54,032 nucleotides of DNA from Methylobacterium sp. E-065 (lineage in GTDB: Bacteria > Pseudomonadota > Alphaproteobacteria > Rhizobiales > Beijerinckiaceae), in NCBI RefSeq assembly GCF_022829605.1, contig NZ_JAKSYD010000020.1:1-54032 (forward strand). Direction: 5' to 3'. Shown piece after piece: positions 27,327 to 38,934 of this stretch (its first letter is position 1; every line of letters starts with the position of its first letter). The notes beneath the pieces are model-generated. The model was not told the DNA's origin. It saw nothing but the letters and a program-made list of their open reading frames with translations, and ran no database searches. The translations under genes were made by a program, and so were the position numbers.

Positions 27327-28106
27327 TATCCGCGACCCCAATCCTGTTCATTGATTCGGCCAAATCCAGGCCGCAGCAGAGTCGTTGAGGCACGCTGATG
27401 CGAATGCCAAGCTGTGCAGCGTCTGCAGGAAATTTAACATTGATCCACATGCGCGGCCGGCTTTATCAGACAGCTTAGACTGAAATTTTGTGCATCTTGT
27501 GCCAACTTTAGAGAAATACGACGCGTGAGCCACAAATCTCGGCTCGGAACCAGTGCGAATTATTGTGAGACGCGTTTTTTGTCAATTTATTTCTGAATAT
27601 CATTATTATACGATATTGTAACGGCACAAAACCATCGAACAATTTTATCAAAAAATTCTTCTGCCGAGAAGACATGGTCTCATTAATACAGACCCTGCCG
27701 TAGATTACATGATCCATCTCCGTGAGCATGAAACGCGGATATTCCGAGTCGTGCCGTTGAGGATTCAGCTCCTGGGAACAGCGCGCTGAACCGCCAGGAT
27801 GCACGGCTATGTTATAGCCCTCGTCCGGCCGCGGCCCCCTGCAAGCCTCGATCCGGAAGGATTTCGGACGCGGCTCGGCGCGGGGCGTCACCGTGGGCGA
27901 TAGGCCCTGGCGAACGCCGCCGGTATCCTGTCCGATGAATCCGACACGATCGCCTTCACTTCAGCCAAGAGCATTTCGGTGGAGGGCCCCGCACCGAAGG
28001 CGCCCCGGTCCATTGCGGGGTGCGGGCCGACGCAGCGGCCGCCTCGATCAACGCGTGGAATGCCCTTTTTCAGGGAGCAAGACGCATCCTCGGGCGCGCA
28101 TCCCGC
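27327..28106. other. Long AT-rich stretch without a recognisable gene
   Basis: 780 bases lie between a glycosyltransferase start and the M20 hydrolase stop. The part 27480-27760 is very AT-rich and contains runs such as TTTTTTGTC and TTATTATACGATATTG. A 127-codon open frame on the - strand (27508-27891) encodes MDHVIYGRVCINETMSSRQK and more, but matches nothing I know. It probably holds the glycosyltransferase promoter and decayed acquired DNA. Confidence 0.5.
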
Positions 28107-29309
28107 TTACACCGACAGCGCCCGCGCCGCCGCCTCACCGAGCGCCCGCACCCCCAGCGCCAGATCCGCATCGCTGGTATCCTCCGCCCAATGGTGGCTG
28201 ATGCCGCCGATCGAGGGGACGAACAGCATCGCGGCCGGCAGGATCCGGGCGACGTTCTGGGCGTCGTGGCCGGCGCCGGAGGGCATCACCTGCCAGCCGC
28301 CCGGGCAGACCTGCTCGGCGGCCTCCGAGAGGGCGCGCATCAGATCCGGGTCGCAGGGGGCGGGGATCGCCTTGGAGAGGGCCGTCAGCGTGGCGGGGCA
28401 ACGCTCGCGCCGGTTCGATTCACGCACCAGCGCCTCCAGGCAGGCCTCCATCCGCTCCAGCACCGGAATCGACACGTCGCGGAACTGGAAGAACACCTCG
28501 GCCCGGCCCGGGATGATGCTGTAGCCGCCGGGGTCCAGGGTGATCCGCCCCGTGGTCCAGGTGCTGCGCGGGCCGCAGACCGTCGGGAACTCCCGGTCGA
28601 TCGCCGCGAGTAGCCGCACCGCCGCGAGGCCCGCGTCCCGGCGCTCCGCCATGGTGGTGCCGCCCGCATGGTCCTGGTTGCCTTCGAACACGATCCGGAA
28701 CTGCCAGATCGCCACGATGCCGCTCACCACGCCGAGATGCAGGCCGGCGGATTCGAGTTGCGTGCCCTGCTCGATATGCATCTCCAGGAAGCCGCGGTAG
28801 CGGCTCGGGTCGAGCCGCATCCGGGGCAGGCCGGCGAGGCCGGCGGTCGCGAGCGCAGCGCGCAGGGGGGTGCCGTCGGTGCGGTTGCGGGCTTCGTCGA
28901 TCTCGGCCTCGGTCAGGTCGCCGATCGCCGAGCGGCTGCCCAGGAAGCCGCCGGAGAAATGTCCCTCCTCGTCCGCGAAAGCCACGACGTCGACCGGCAG
29001 CCCGGCCCGGGCCAGCGCCACACCGGCCACGACCCCGAGCGCCCCGTCGAGCCAGCCGGCCTCGTTCTGGGTCTCGATGTGGCTGCCGACCAGCAGATGC
29101 GGGCCGGCGCCGCGATGGCGCCCGAGCACGTTGCCGATCCCGTCAATGGACGCCTCCAGCCCGCAGGCCTCCAGCTTGGCCATCAGCCAGCGGCGGGATT
29201 CCATGTCGGCCGCCGAGAAGGTCGGGCGGTGGACGCCGGTGCGGAACCGCCCGATCTCACGCAGTTCGTACAGGTCGGCCAGGAAGGCTTGGGTAGCGAT
29301 CTCGGTCAT
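28107..29309 (-). CDS. M20 family Zn-dependent amidohydrolase (allantoate / N-carbamoyl amino acid type)
   Basis: A 400-residue enzyme of the ArgE/DapE/AllC clan. Metal ligands and motifs in order: LLVGSHIETQNEAGWLDGALG, FADEEGHFSGGFLGSR, FLEMHIEQGTQLE, GNQDHAGGTTMAERRDA and GISHHWAEDTSD. The first motif has His-Ile-Glu where most members have His-x-Asp. It should cleave an N-carbamoyl or ureido amide, releasing ammonia and CO2; the exact substrate is unclear. ATG 29309 has GGGGA upstream, while the open frame continues into a family A repeat. Confidence 0.88.
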   Translation of the reverse strand: MTEIATQAFLADLYELREIGRFRTGVHRPTFSAADMESRRWLMAKLEACGLEASIDGIGNVLGRHRGAGPHLLVGSHIETQNEAGWLDGALGVVAGVALARAGLPVDVVAFADEEGHFSGGFLGSRSAIGDLTEAEIDEARNRTDGTPLRAALATAGLAGLPRMRLDPSRYRGFLEMHIEQGTQLESAGLHLGVVSGIVAIWQFRIVFEGNQDHAGGTTMAERRDAGLAAVRLLAAIDREFPTVCGPRSTWTTGRITLDPGGYSIIPGRAEVFFQFRDVSIPVLERMEACLEALVRESNRRERCPATLTALSKAIPAPCDPDLMRALSEAAEQVCPGGWQVMPSGAGHDAQNVARILPAAMLFVPSIGGISHHWAEDTSDADLALGVRALGEAAARALSV

Positions 29310-29360
29310 GCAATCCCCGGGGGCTGGACGTACCGACCGTGCAAGGCCCATGCGCACATC

Positions 29361-29489
29361 CTGGGTTTCCAAAGGGCTTGCAGCCCTTTGGCGGGGTGTC
29401 GGGGCAGAGCCCCGATTTGGGCTTCGGCCCAACCCCAGCAGGGTTCCACCCTGCACCCGCAAAAGGGCTCGCCCTTTTGAATCCGGGAC
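29361..29489 (-). repeat. Family A multi-hairpin repeat, copy 3
   Basis: A full element: TTTCCAAAGGGCTTGCAGCC with CCCTTTGG, then GGGGCAGAGCCCC, GGGCTTCGGCCC, CAGGGTTCCACCCTG and AAAAGGGCTCGCCCTTTT hairpins, with ends GGGTTTC and GAATCCGGG. It fills the gap between the trmFO stop and the M20 hydrolase start, both on the - strand. Confidence 0.8.
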
Positions 29490-29495
29490 TTGGCG

Positions 29496-30917
29496 CTACT
29501 CGGCTGCTACGGGCGTCCGGCCCGCCGGCTCCGCCCTCCAGGTGGCGAGGTCGGCCCGGGCGCGGTCGGTCAGCGCGCGCTTCTTGAGGGCCGCCTTCTC
29601 GGGCCCGCGCAGGCGCCGGCCGGTCTCGTTGCGGGGCGCCTGCGCCAGGGGTGGGAACAGACCGAAATTGACGTTCATCGGCTGGAACGAGCGCGGCGCG
29701 TTGGCCTCGCCATCCGCTTCCACGTGGCCGCCCGTGATGTGGGCGATCAATGCACCCAGCGCCGTGGTCTGGGGCAGGGGAGCGAGGGGTTGCCCTGCGG
29801 CCTCGGCCACCGCGAAGCGGCCCGCCATCAGTCCCACCGCGGCGCTCTCCACGTAGCCCTCGCAGCCAGTGATCTGGCCAGCGAAGCGCAAGGCCGGACG
29901 GGCCTTCAGCCGGAGCGTGGCGTCGAGCAGGCGCGGGCTGTCGAGATAGGTGTTCCGGTGCAAACCCCCGAGGCGGGCGAACTCGGCCCGCTCCAGGCCG
30001 GGGATCGTGCGGAAGATCCGCACCTGCTCGGCGTAGGTCAGCTTCGTCTGGAAGCCCACCAAGTTGTAGAGCGTGCCGAGCGCGTTGTCCTGGCGCAGCT
30101 GGACGATCGCGCAGGGCTTGACCAGGGGGTCGCGCGGGTTGGTCAGGCCCACGGGCTTCATCGGGCCGTGCCGTAGGGTCTCGGGCCCGCGCTCGGCCAT
30201 CACCTCGATGGGCAGGCAGCCGTCGAAATAGGGCGTGCCCTCCCACTGCTTGAACCCGATCTTGTCGCCCGCCACGAGGGCGGCCACGAAGGCCTCGTAC
30301 TGCGCGCGGTCCATCGGGCAGTTGAGGTAGTCGGCCCCCGTGCCGCCGGGGCCCGGCTTGTCGTAGCGCGACTGGAACCACGCCACGTCCATGTCGATCG
30401 AGTCGCGGTGGACGATCGGCGCGATCGCGTCGAAGAAGGCGAGGGACTCGGCCCCGGTGAGCCCGCGGATGCCCTCGGCCAGCGCCGGGGCGGTCAGCGG
30501 GCCGGTGGCGACGATGCAGGAGCCCCAATCCTCCGGCGGCAGGCCCGCGACTTCCCCGCGGACGATGGCGACGTTGGGGTGCTGCTCCAGCGCCCGGGTG
30601 ACCGCGACGGAGAAGCCTTCGCGGTCCACCGCCAGCGCCCCGCCGGCCGGCACTTGGTTGGCGTCCGCCGCCCGCATGATCAGCGAGCCCAACGCACGCA
30701 TCTCCTGGTGCAGCAGCCCGACGGCGTTGCTCTCGGGATCGTCCGACCGGAAGGAGTTCGAGCAGACGAGCTCGGCCAGCCCGTCCGTCTGATGGGCCTC
30801 GGTGCGGCGCTCCGGGCGCATCTCGTGAATGACGGCGCGATGGCCGGCCTCGGCCACCTGCCAGGCAGCCTCGGAACCGGCGAGACCGCCGCCGACGATG
30901 TGAATGGTCTGTGTCAT
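29496..30917 (-). CDS. trmFO: FADH2/folate-dependent tRNA (uracil-54) methyltransferase TrmFO
   Basis: A 473-residue flavoprotein. FAD-binding [13 protein letters not shown] is at residues 6-18, catalytic Cys52 is in [11 protein letters not shown], and the C-terminal [13 protein letters not shown] is the family-typical end. It uses methylene-tetrahydrofolate to form ribothymidine at position 54 of tRNA. It is full length and cytosolic. ATG 30917 lies only 14 bases after a perfect 16-bp palindrome. The gene is followed on its strand by repeat A copy 3. Confidence 0.97.
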   Translation of the reverse strand: MTQTIHIVGGGLAGSEAAWQVAEAGHRAVIHEMRPERRTEAHQTDGLAELVCSNSFRSDDPESNAVGLLHQEMRALGSLIMRAADANQVPAGGALAVDREGFSVAVTRALEQHPNVAIVRGEVAGLPPEDWGSCIVATGPLTAPALAEGIRGLTGAESLAFFDAIAPIVHRDSIDMDVAWFQSRYDKPGPGGTGADYLNCPMDRAQYEAFVAALVAGDKIGFKQWEGTPYFDGCLPIEVMAERGPETLRHGPMKPVGLTNPRDPLVKPCAIVQLRQDNALGTLYNLVGFQTKLTYAEQVRIFRTIPGLERAEFARLGGLHRNTYLDSPRLLDATLRLKARPALRFAGQITGCEGYVESAAVGLMAGRFAVAEAAGQPLAPLPQTTALGALIAHITGGHVEADGEANAPRSFQPMNVNFGLFPPLAQAPRNETGRRLRGPEKAALKKRALTDRARADLATWRAEPAGRTPVAAE

Positions 30918-30930
30918 ACCCGAGAATAGC

Positions 30931-30968
30931 GAAGGACCGCCGCCCGGATCAACGGGCGGCGGTCCTTC
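30931..30968. terminator. Perfect 16-bp hairpin between a DUF1127 gene and trmFO
   Basis: GAAGGACCGCCGCCCG - GATCAA - CGGGCGGCGGTCCTTC is a perfect 16-bp stem. It lies 24 bases after the DUF1127 stop and 14 bases before the trmFO ATG. It probably ends the DUF1127 transcript, although neither side has a U-tract. Confidence 0.65.
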
Positions 30969-30991
30969 GTAGGCCCACACAGTCTCGGGGA

Positions 30992-31138
30992 TCAGACGCG
31001 GGCGACGCCGCGGATCTCGCTGCGATTGATGCCGAGATCGGCCAGATCGCGATCCGAAAGGCGGGAGAGCTGGGTGACCGTGTCGCGGTACCGGAGATAG
31101 GCGCGGACGCGGCTCAGGACGCTACGGGCGGCGGACAT
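30992..31138 (-). CDS. DUF1127 small protein
   Basis: A 48-residue protein. Its C-terminal half, [19 protein letters not shown], is the DUF1127 (YjiS-like) signature; the N-half is Arg-rich. In alphaproteobacteria such short DUF1127 proteins have been linked to RNA binding and to phosphate and C1 metabolism control; I infer nothing more specific here. ATG 31138 matches the usual 45-50 residue length. Confidence 0.88.
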   Translation of the reverse strand: MSAARSVLSRVRAYLRYRDTVTQLSRLSDRDLADLGINRSEIRGVARV

Positions 31139-31347
31139 GATATGCTTTGACCTCTGTTCGGGCATCCGATGGCGCTTCGATGCGCATCGGTGCCTCTTGT
31201 TGGTGCAATGCACATATAAGCCCGCTGCGGCGCAGCAGGAGTCGAAAGGTCAAGCATCAGCCCTGCGGTTACCGCATGCCCCGCTTAAGATCTCGGCAAC
31301 CTTTCCGAATGGTCATTCTTTAGGCGCATGCGGGTCCGCCGAACGCA

Positions 31348-31383
31348 CGAAGGGCGCCCCATCGGCCGATGGAGCGCCCTTCG
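31348..31383. terminator. Long near-perfect hairpin
   Basis: CGAAGGGCGCCCCATCGG pairs with CCGATGGAGCGCCCTTCG, an 18-bp stem with one mismatch. It lies between the DUF1127 gene promoter region and repeat B copy 2. Which transcript it serves is unclear. Confidence 0.45.
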
Positions 31384-31399
31384 CGTTGGATCGAGCGGC

Positions 31400-31500
31400 T
31401 AGAGCCGTGCGCCCGATCGCGCACGGCTCTCAACCCCTAGTGTGACGCGCTCTCCAGCGCCGAACCGGTGTCCACTTTGGCGGAGAGCGCACTATCGCGC
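31400..31500 (+). repeat. Family B palindromic repeat, copy 2
   Basis: AGAGCCGTGCG...CGCACGGCTCT forms a first hairpin. GCGCTCTCCAGCGCCGAACC, GGTGTCCACTTTGGCGG and AGAGCGCACT follow, with AGCGC arms. It shares the GCCGAACCGGTGTCCACTT core with the copy at 48578. It lies just after the stop of the small secreted protein gene (- strand). Confidence 0.75.
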
Positions 31501-31509
31501 GGGGCCGCC

Positions 31510-31776
31510 TCAGTAGAACGGGCGCGCGCCGTAGTAGCCATAGGGGCGGCCATAGGGCCGGGGCCGGCCATAGCCGTAGCCGCCGTAATAGACCGGCCGG
31601 CGCCAGTAGCCGTCGGGGCGGGGCCCCCAGTTCGGGCGGCAGATGCCCCAGGGATTGGGATGGAAGCCGGGGCCGCAGCCCCCGGCGGCCTGGGCCGAGC
31701 CAGCAAGCCCGAGGCCGCCGGCGATCACGGCGGCCACAACGAGCGCCTTCGCGCGCGGTGCGCTCAGAAACGTCAT
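31510..31776 (-). CDS. GCG_CRPN-type small secreted protein
   Basis: An 88-residue preprotein. A signal peptide ends at GSAQA, and the mature part starts AGGCGPGFHPNPWGICRPN, the GCG...CRPN prefix. A Tyr/Gly/Arg/Pro-rich repeat tail follows (YYGGYGYGRPRPYGRPYGYY). This is the family form of a short prefix plus low-complexity repeats. Function is unknown; it is presumably cell-surface or periplasmic. It is related in layout to the gene at 2657-2917. Confidence 0.88.
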   Translation of the reverse strand: MTFLSAPRAKALVVAAVIAGGLGLAGSAQAAGGCGPGFHPNPWGICRPNWGPRPDGYWRRPVYYGGYGYGRPRPYGRPYGYYGARPFY

Positions 31777-31945
31777 GACGGGATCTCCTCACTACCTCCG
31801 GCGGATCGGCAGCCGGTCGAGGAAGATTCGGCTCCGCCGCCTGAACCGACGCTGAGCCAGAGGTTGTAGCGGGGACAGGCTCGCGGCGGCATCGGGGCAA
31901 CGCCGTACAGGCCGCCGCGGTTTCACGGCCGAGGTTTTCGCGCGG

Positions 31946-32920
31946 TCAGTGCAGCGAGGGCGTGCGCAAAAACCGCTCCCGGTCGGCGGAGACGAGGGCG
32001 AGCTTCACGCCCCGCCCCTCGCGGCGGATGGTGAGCGGCACCCGAACGCCCGCCTCGCCGAGTGCCCAGACGCTGCGGAACAGGGCGGCGAGATCCGCCA
32101 CCGGCTCGCCCGCCACCGCCTCGATCACGTCGCCGGCCTGGAGGCCGCCGGTCTCGGCCGGGCCGCCATCGGCGAGGCCCATCACCACGATGCCCTCCTC
32201 GCTCTCGGTGGCGTAGAGGCCCAGCCAGGGGCGCGGTGGCCGGTTCGCCCGCCCGCTCGTCGCGAGGTCGTCGAGGATCGGCGGCAGCAGGTCGATGGGC
32301 ACCACCATGTTGATCGGGCGCGCGCTTCCCGAGCCGCCCTGCTGCAATTGCAGCGAGCCGATGCCGAGCAGCTCGCCCTGGGGGCCGATCAGCGCCGTGC
32401 CGCCCCAATGCGGGTGGGCGGGGGATGTGAACAGGGCCTCGTCCAGGACGTATTCCCAGTAGCCGGCGAATTCCTGCCGGGCGACCACCTCGACGGCGAC
32501 GCAGCGCTGGCGCCCGCCCGCCCCGGCCAGCACCGCCCGGTCCCCGGTCTTCAGCCCGGCCGAGCGGCCGAGCGGCAGGGCCGGCACGCCGAGGTCGCCC
32601 AGGGCCTGAACCAGGCCGAAGCCGGTGGCGGCATCGAAGCCGAGGACATGGCCTTGCACCGAGCGGCCGTCCCGGGTGGTGAGCCAGACGCTCTCGGCCT
32701 CGGTCACGAGGTAGCCGATGGTCAGCACGAGGCCGTCCTCGCGGATCATCACGCCGTTGCCGGCCCGCTCGGTCCCCAGCGTCTCGGCCGTGAACGCGCC
32801 CTCCGGCACCCGCGTCGACAGGGCCAGCACCGCCGAGAGCGCCCGGTCGAGGTCGTAACCATAATCCGCAGGCCGCGGCTGGGCCTGCGCGGGGATCTTC
32901 CACTCGCCCTGCGTCGCCAT
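31946..32920 (-). CDS. HtrA/Deg-like protein lacking the catalytic triad, with PDZ domain
   Basis: A 324-residue S1C-fold protein. GNGVMIREDGLVLTIGYLV aligns with the Deg His motif (GSGFVI...ILTNNHVV), but Tyr70 takes the place of His. GFDAATGFGLVQA matches the Asp motif with Gly100 for Asp. HPHWGGTALIGPQGELLGI matches GNSGGPL with Trp172 for Ser. A PDZ domain follows (EEGIVVMGLADGGPAETGGL, AGDVIEAVAGEPV). No signal peptide is present after ATG 32920, so it is probably cytosolic. A non-proteolytic peptide-binding role is inferred. Confidence 0.82.
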   Translation of the reverse strand: MATQGEWKIPAQAQPRPADYGYDLDRALSAVLALSTRVPEGAFTAETLGTERAGNGVMIREDGLVLTIGYLVTEAESVWLTTRDGRSVQGHVLGFDAATGFGLVQALGDLGVPALPLGRSAGLKTGDRAVLAGAGGRQRCVAVEVVARQEFAGYWEYVLDEALFTSPAHPHWGGTALIGPQGELLGIGSLQLQQGGSGSARPINMVVPIDLLPPILDDLATSGRANRPPRPWLGLYATESEEGIVVMGLADGGPAETGGLQAGDVIEAVAGEPVADLAALFRSVWALGEAGVRVPLTIRREGRGVKLALVSADRERFLRTPSLH

Positions 32921-33058
32921 GAGAGTCCTTCGCGCGTCCTTCGCAGATCCGCACCCTGGCCGGAACCGGGTGCGCGAAAGACGACAAGATAGGATGTCCG
33001 CGCGCCCCGCGACACCCATGTCGGGCGCCCCGCACACCATTGCCGCAGGGCTGAAAAC

Positions 33059-33130
33059 GAAGAGGACCGCCCGGCCGGGGCCGGGCGGTCCTTCGAAAGC
33101 GTCCGGGTCCCGCCGCGCGGCGGGACCCGG
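33059..33130 (-). terminator. Two tandem hairpins ending the outer-membrane protein gene
   Basis: CCGGGTCCCGCCGC-GCGGCGGGACCCGG (33103-33130) is a perfect 28-base palindrome. AGGACCGCCCGGCC with GGCCGGGCGGTCCT (33063-33092) follows, and on the - strand it leads into TCTTCGTTTTC. Together they are a strong terminator just after the stop at 33142. Confidence 0.75.
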
Positions 33131-33141
33131 GTTGGCGCGTC

Positions 33142-34131
33142 TCAGTACTTGCGGACCAGCGGCGCCGGGACCGGCGTGGCGGCGGCGACCGGCGAGTACA
33201 GCGGGACGATGAAGCGGATCCAGCCGTCCGTGGAGTAGTCGCTGCGGGTGCGGCCGAACGCGTTGGTGAGGGTCGCGCCGGTCACGACGTCGCGGGCGAC
33301 GTAGGCCTGGACGGTGAAGATCTTGAAGTCGTAGCCGATGAGGCCGCCGACGGCGAACCGGCCGCGGTTGCCGGCCGCCGCGCTGTACTGGCTGATGTCG
33401 AAGTTATACGTGCCGTAGGCGATCGGGCCGATCTCGAAGTTGCCGAACTTCTTCGTCGCGGTGATGTCGAAGTTCAGCGAGTCCGAGAGGTTGATCGGGC
33501 CGATGGCGGCGCCGACCTGACCCGGGAAGCGGCCGGGCGAATCGTAGATGTTGGCGGTCAGGTTGCCGGTGATGTTCCAGCCGTCACCGGTGTAGCTGCC
33601 GGCAACGCCGAAGCGGTAGGTGTTGGAGGAGAGCTGCGGCAGCACCGGGGTGCCGACGACCTGACCATTGACGACACCGCCGTTGATCGAGCCGCGGTCG
33701 CCGTTGAGGTCGTTCAGGTACACGCCGCCGAGCAAGCTGACGCCGAAGTTGCTGCCGAGGTCGAACGCCCAGATGCCGCCGACGAAGGTGCCGACGTTGA
33801 TCGAGATGTCCTTGTTGCGCTGGCCCGCCGGGTTGCGGGTGAAGACGAACACGGTCGGGGGAGCGACGAGCAGCTCGACGCGGCCGCCGAGCGGAACCAG
33901 CGGGGTCGACCAGACCAGGACCGGGACGTTGACGGCCGTGTCGGCGTCGTTCCGGCCGTCGGTGCGGCGGTAGGTGAACGTGTTGATGGCGTAGAGGCCT
34001 TCCGGCAGCGGCGCGCCGACAGCGAGGCCGACCTGCTCACCGGGAACCGTCGTGGTCTGCGCCTGCGCGATCGTCGAGGTCATGCCGACCGTGAGCGCGA
34101 CCGTGCCGGCCGCGAGCCAGTTCTTCATCAT
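33142..34131 (-). CDS. Outer-membrane transporter-like protein (phenol-degradation MetA type)
   Basis: A 329-residue preprotein. Signal peptide MMKNWLAAGTVALTVGMTSTIAQA is followed by about 14 amphipathic strands and a C-terminus rich in Pro/Ala ending VRKY. Segments such as GLYAINTFTYRRTDGRND, VPVLVWSTPL and GPIAYGTYNFDIS fit the transporter/phenol_MetA_deg outer-membrane family, common and often highly expressed in Hyphomicrobiales. Its cargo is unknown. AAGGA nine bases before the first of two ATGs supports 34131. Confidence 0.82.
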   Translation of the reverse strand: MMKNWLAAGTVALTVGMTSTIAQAQTTTVPGEQVGLAVGAPLPEGLYAINTFTYRRTDGRNDADTAVNVPVLVWSTPLVPLGGRVELLVAPPTVFVFTRNPAGQRNKDISINVGTFVGGIWAFDLGSNFGVSLLGGVYLNDLNGDRGSINGGVVNGQVVGTPVLPQLSSNTYRFGVAGSYTGDGWNITGNLTANIYDSPGRFPGQVGAAIGPINLSDSLNFDITATKKFGNFEIGPIAYGTYNFDISQYSAAAGNRGRFAVGGLIGYDFKIFTVQAYVARDVVTGATLTNAFGRTRSDYSTDGWIRFIVPLYSPVAAATPVPAPLVRKY

Positions 34132-34666
34132 TGTCTCATTCCTTCCCAAGGTCCCAAGGCATCCGTCCCGCTTTCGGCACTTCCCTGCCGGTCTGCTCGC
34201 TCATTGCGGCTGCCGGCTTCGGACCTACCGAGCGCCCCCACGGAGCCTGCCCGTCTCAACGTCTGCGACTATTCTACAGAGACCCTCGGAAAGACAGTGG
34301 AATGCTCGCTCGAATGCCAAAACCGGCCCAACCGTTGCCCAAAAGCCGCATATTTGCGGCGGCGCAACACTATCCACAAGGCGGGTTCGGGAGGCCGTCT
34401 CCGGCAAAATATCGTTGAACGGTCAAGCTGTTGTCGCCGCGGATCGCGGGAGAATCCGGCAAGCCCCGGCGGATGATCGCGCAGGGGGCGGGCTCGGGCG
34501 CTTCGGTCCGGATCCGGCCCCGATCGGCGTCCGGACGGGCCCGCGCCGGGCGCGAAACGCCGGGTGACGGCTCGAATCACCATCCGCGGGGACCGATCTG
34601 GGCCGGCACCCGGCAAAAACTGCCGCGTCCGGCGGGCGTGGACCGGCGCCCGCACCGAAGCGCCGT
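34132..34666. other. Intergenic region between an outer-membrane gene and uvrA, no gene seen
   Basis: 535 bases lie between the uvrA stop and the start of the outer-membrane protein gene on the same strand. I see one neat dyad, GCCGCA-TATT-TGCGGC (34345-34360), flanked by GTTGC/GCAAC that extends it. The rest shows no ORF with family support. It is probably a regulated promoter leader. Confidence 0.45.
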
Positions 34667-37801
<3,135 letters not shown>

Positions 37802-37946
37802 GAGAGCGGCGGTCTTTCGAGGCGTCGACGAAGTCGAATCGGATGCGCGCGCGGGCCAGCCGCCGCTCCAACTCATGTCGAGCCCGAAAGGCCCACGGCA
37901 AGGTGCGGCCGGCGGGACGCAGACCCGACATGCGCCGCCCTTGCTA

Positions 37947-37961
37947 GAACGAAACGCGTAC
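37947..37961. promoter_or_regulatory. Candidate alphaproteobacterial LexA box upstream of uvrA
   Basis: GAAC-N7-GTAC matches 7 of 8 conserved positions of the alphaproteobacterial SOS box GAAC-N7-GAAC (GTTC-N7-GTTC on the uvrA strand). It sits about 150 bases before the uvrA start. uvrA is a usual LexA target, but a single near-match of this length is weak evidence. Confidence 0.35.
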
Positions 37962-38085
37962 GGCCGCAACCGCTCCGTGCAGCGGCGATGCGGATGACGT
38001 CATCGACGCTCAGGCCCGTCAATGAGATTGTGAAAAACGCTTATCGTTGGGATCGCGACTCTGCCGGGCGAATGATGGAGGCCCC

Positions 38086-38358
38086 ATGGCGACCATACCG
38101 ATTTCCTTGCCCAACCCGACGATGAAGGAGCGGCTCGAAGCAAAGATCAAACAGGGTGATTATGCCGGCACCAGCGATGAGACCCGCGACCTCGTGCGCC
38201 GTGACCACGAGCGGCGGACCCAGGCCGAACTGACGCTTGAGGAACTGCGTCAGATCGTCGACGAGGCCCGCACCGGAGGATCGAGCCGCTGTAAAGTGCC
38301 TGATATCCTCGCCCGGGCCAGGAAGCACGCGCAGGATGACCCATCACCGGATGCGTGA
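38086..38358 (+). CDS. ParD-like ribbon-helix-helix antitoxin
   Basis: A 90-residue protein. MATIPISLPNPTMKERLEAK is the DNA-binding strand and first helix of a ParD/RHH antitoxin. DYAGTSDETRDLVRRDHERR continues the fold with Thr-Ser-Asp-Glu in place of the usual SEYVR, and the acidic tail should wrap a ParE toxin. GGAGG five bases before ATG 38086 is strong. No intact toxin gene follows; see the relic at 38336. It is convergent with the cupin gene. Confidence 0.85.
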   Translation: MATIPISLPNPTMKERLEAKIKQGDYAGTSDETRDLVRRDHERRTQAELTLEELRQIVDEARTGGSSRCKVPDILARARKHAQDDPSPDA

Positions 38359-38420
38359 GCCACCGTCACGGCGAGGGTTGAAGCGGATCTGTTCGCCGTC
38401 CCTGGTTCGCGGCACTTCGG
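38336..38420 (+). pseudogene. Possible parE toxin relic
   Basis: A start ATG overlapping the antitoxin end encodes MTHHR in one frame. After a shift, the frame in line with the antitoxin stop reads VTARVEADLFAV, which matches the N-terminal strand-helix of ParE toxins (R.EADL). Then the similarity ends. I read this as a frameshifted, truncated parE. The match is short, so confidence is limited. Confidence 0.35.
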
Positions 38421-38498
38421 TATCGGCCAAGATCGGCCAAGTAAGAAGCCTATGCCGGTGTGCTGGCTCCGGCCGGGCGACCCTGCAGGTGTGACGCC

Positions 38499-38924
38499 TC
38501 ACCCCTCCGCGTTGCGCGCCATGAAGGTGGCGGGTGTCCCGTCCTCCGGGTTTACGAAGACGATGTCGGTGGGCGCCCGCCGGGGCGTATCGATCGACAG
38601 GAACACCACCGGCTCTTCCGGCTCGATCGTCGGCATGGCGTGAACGGTTCCCTTCTCGAAGAACAGGAGCTGGCCGGGGCCGAACGCCGTGACAGTGTCC
38701 GGATCCCCCAACCAGACCGTGCCCCGGCCCGAGAGGCAGTAGAGATACTCGTCGCAGGTGGCGTGATAGTGCGGCGGGGTCGGCCGGTAGATCCGGAACA
38801 CCCGGGCGCTCGCCGCCTCTCGGTCGGTCAGGTAGGTGTCGACCAAGAGGGTTTTTGCGCTGTCGGGCAGGGACGCCGCCAGCGCCGCCACATCGAAGAT
38901 GCCGGTTCCCGCCGCTTCGGCCAT
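38499..38924 (-). CDS. Single-domain cupin protein
   Basis: A 141-residue cupin. Motif 1 is PHYHATCDEYLYCLSGRG with the two His and Glu metal ligands, and motif 2 is PGQLLFFEKGTVHAMP with the third His. The tail returns PEDGTPATF. It is 10 bases downstream of the MDR gene on the same strand, so the two are an operon and it may isomerise or bind the same compound. Substrate unknown. Confidence 0.88.
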   Translation of the reverse strand: MAEAAGTGIFDVAALAASLPDSAKTLLVDTYLTDREAASARVFRIYRPTPPHYHATCDEYLYCLSGRGTVWLGDPDTVTAFGPGQLLFFEKGTVHAMPTIEPEEPVVFLSIDTPRRAPTDIVFVNPEDGTPATFMARNAEG

Positions 38925-38934
38925 CCCGTCCCCC

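Noticed and set aside
27508..27891. A 127-codon - strand frame in the AT-rich gap
   Set aside because: It has no family match, no clear ribosome site and mixed composition; it is recorded as part of the gene-free region.
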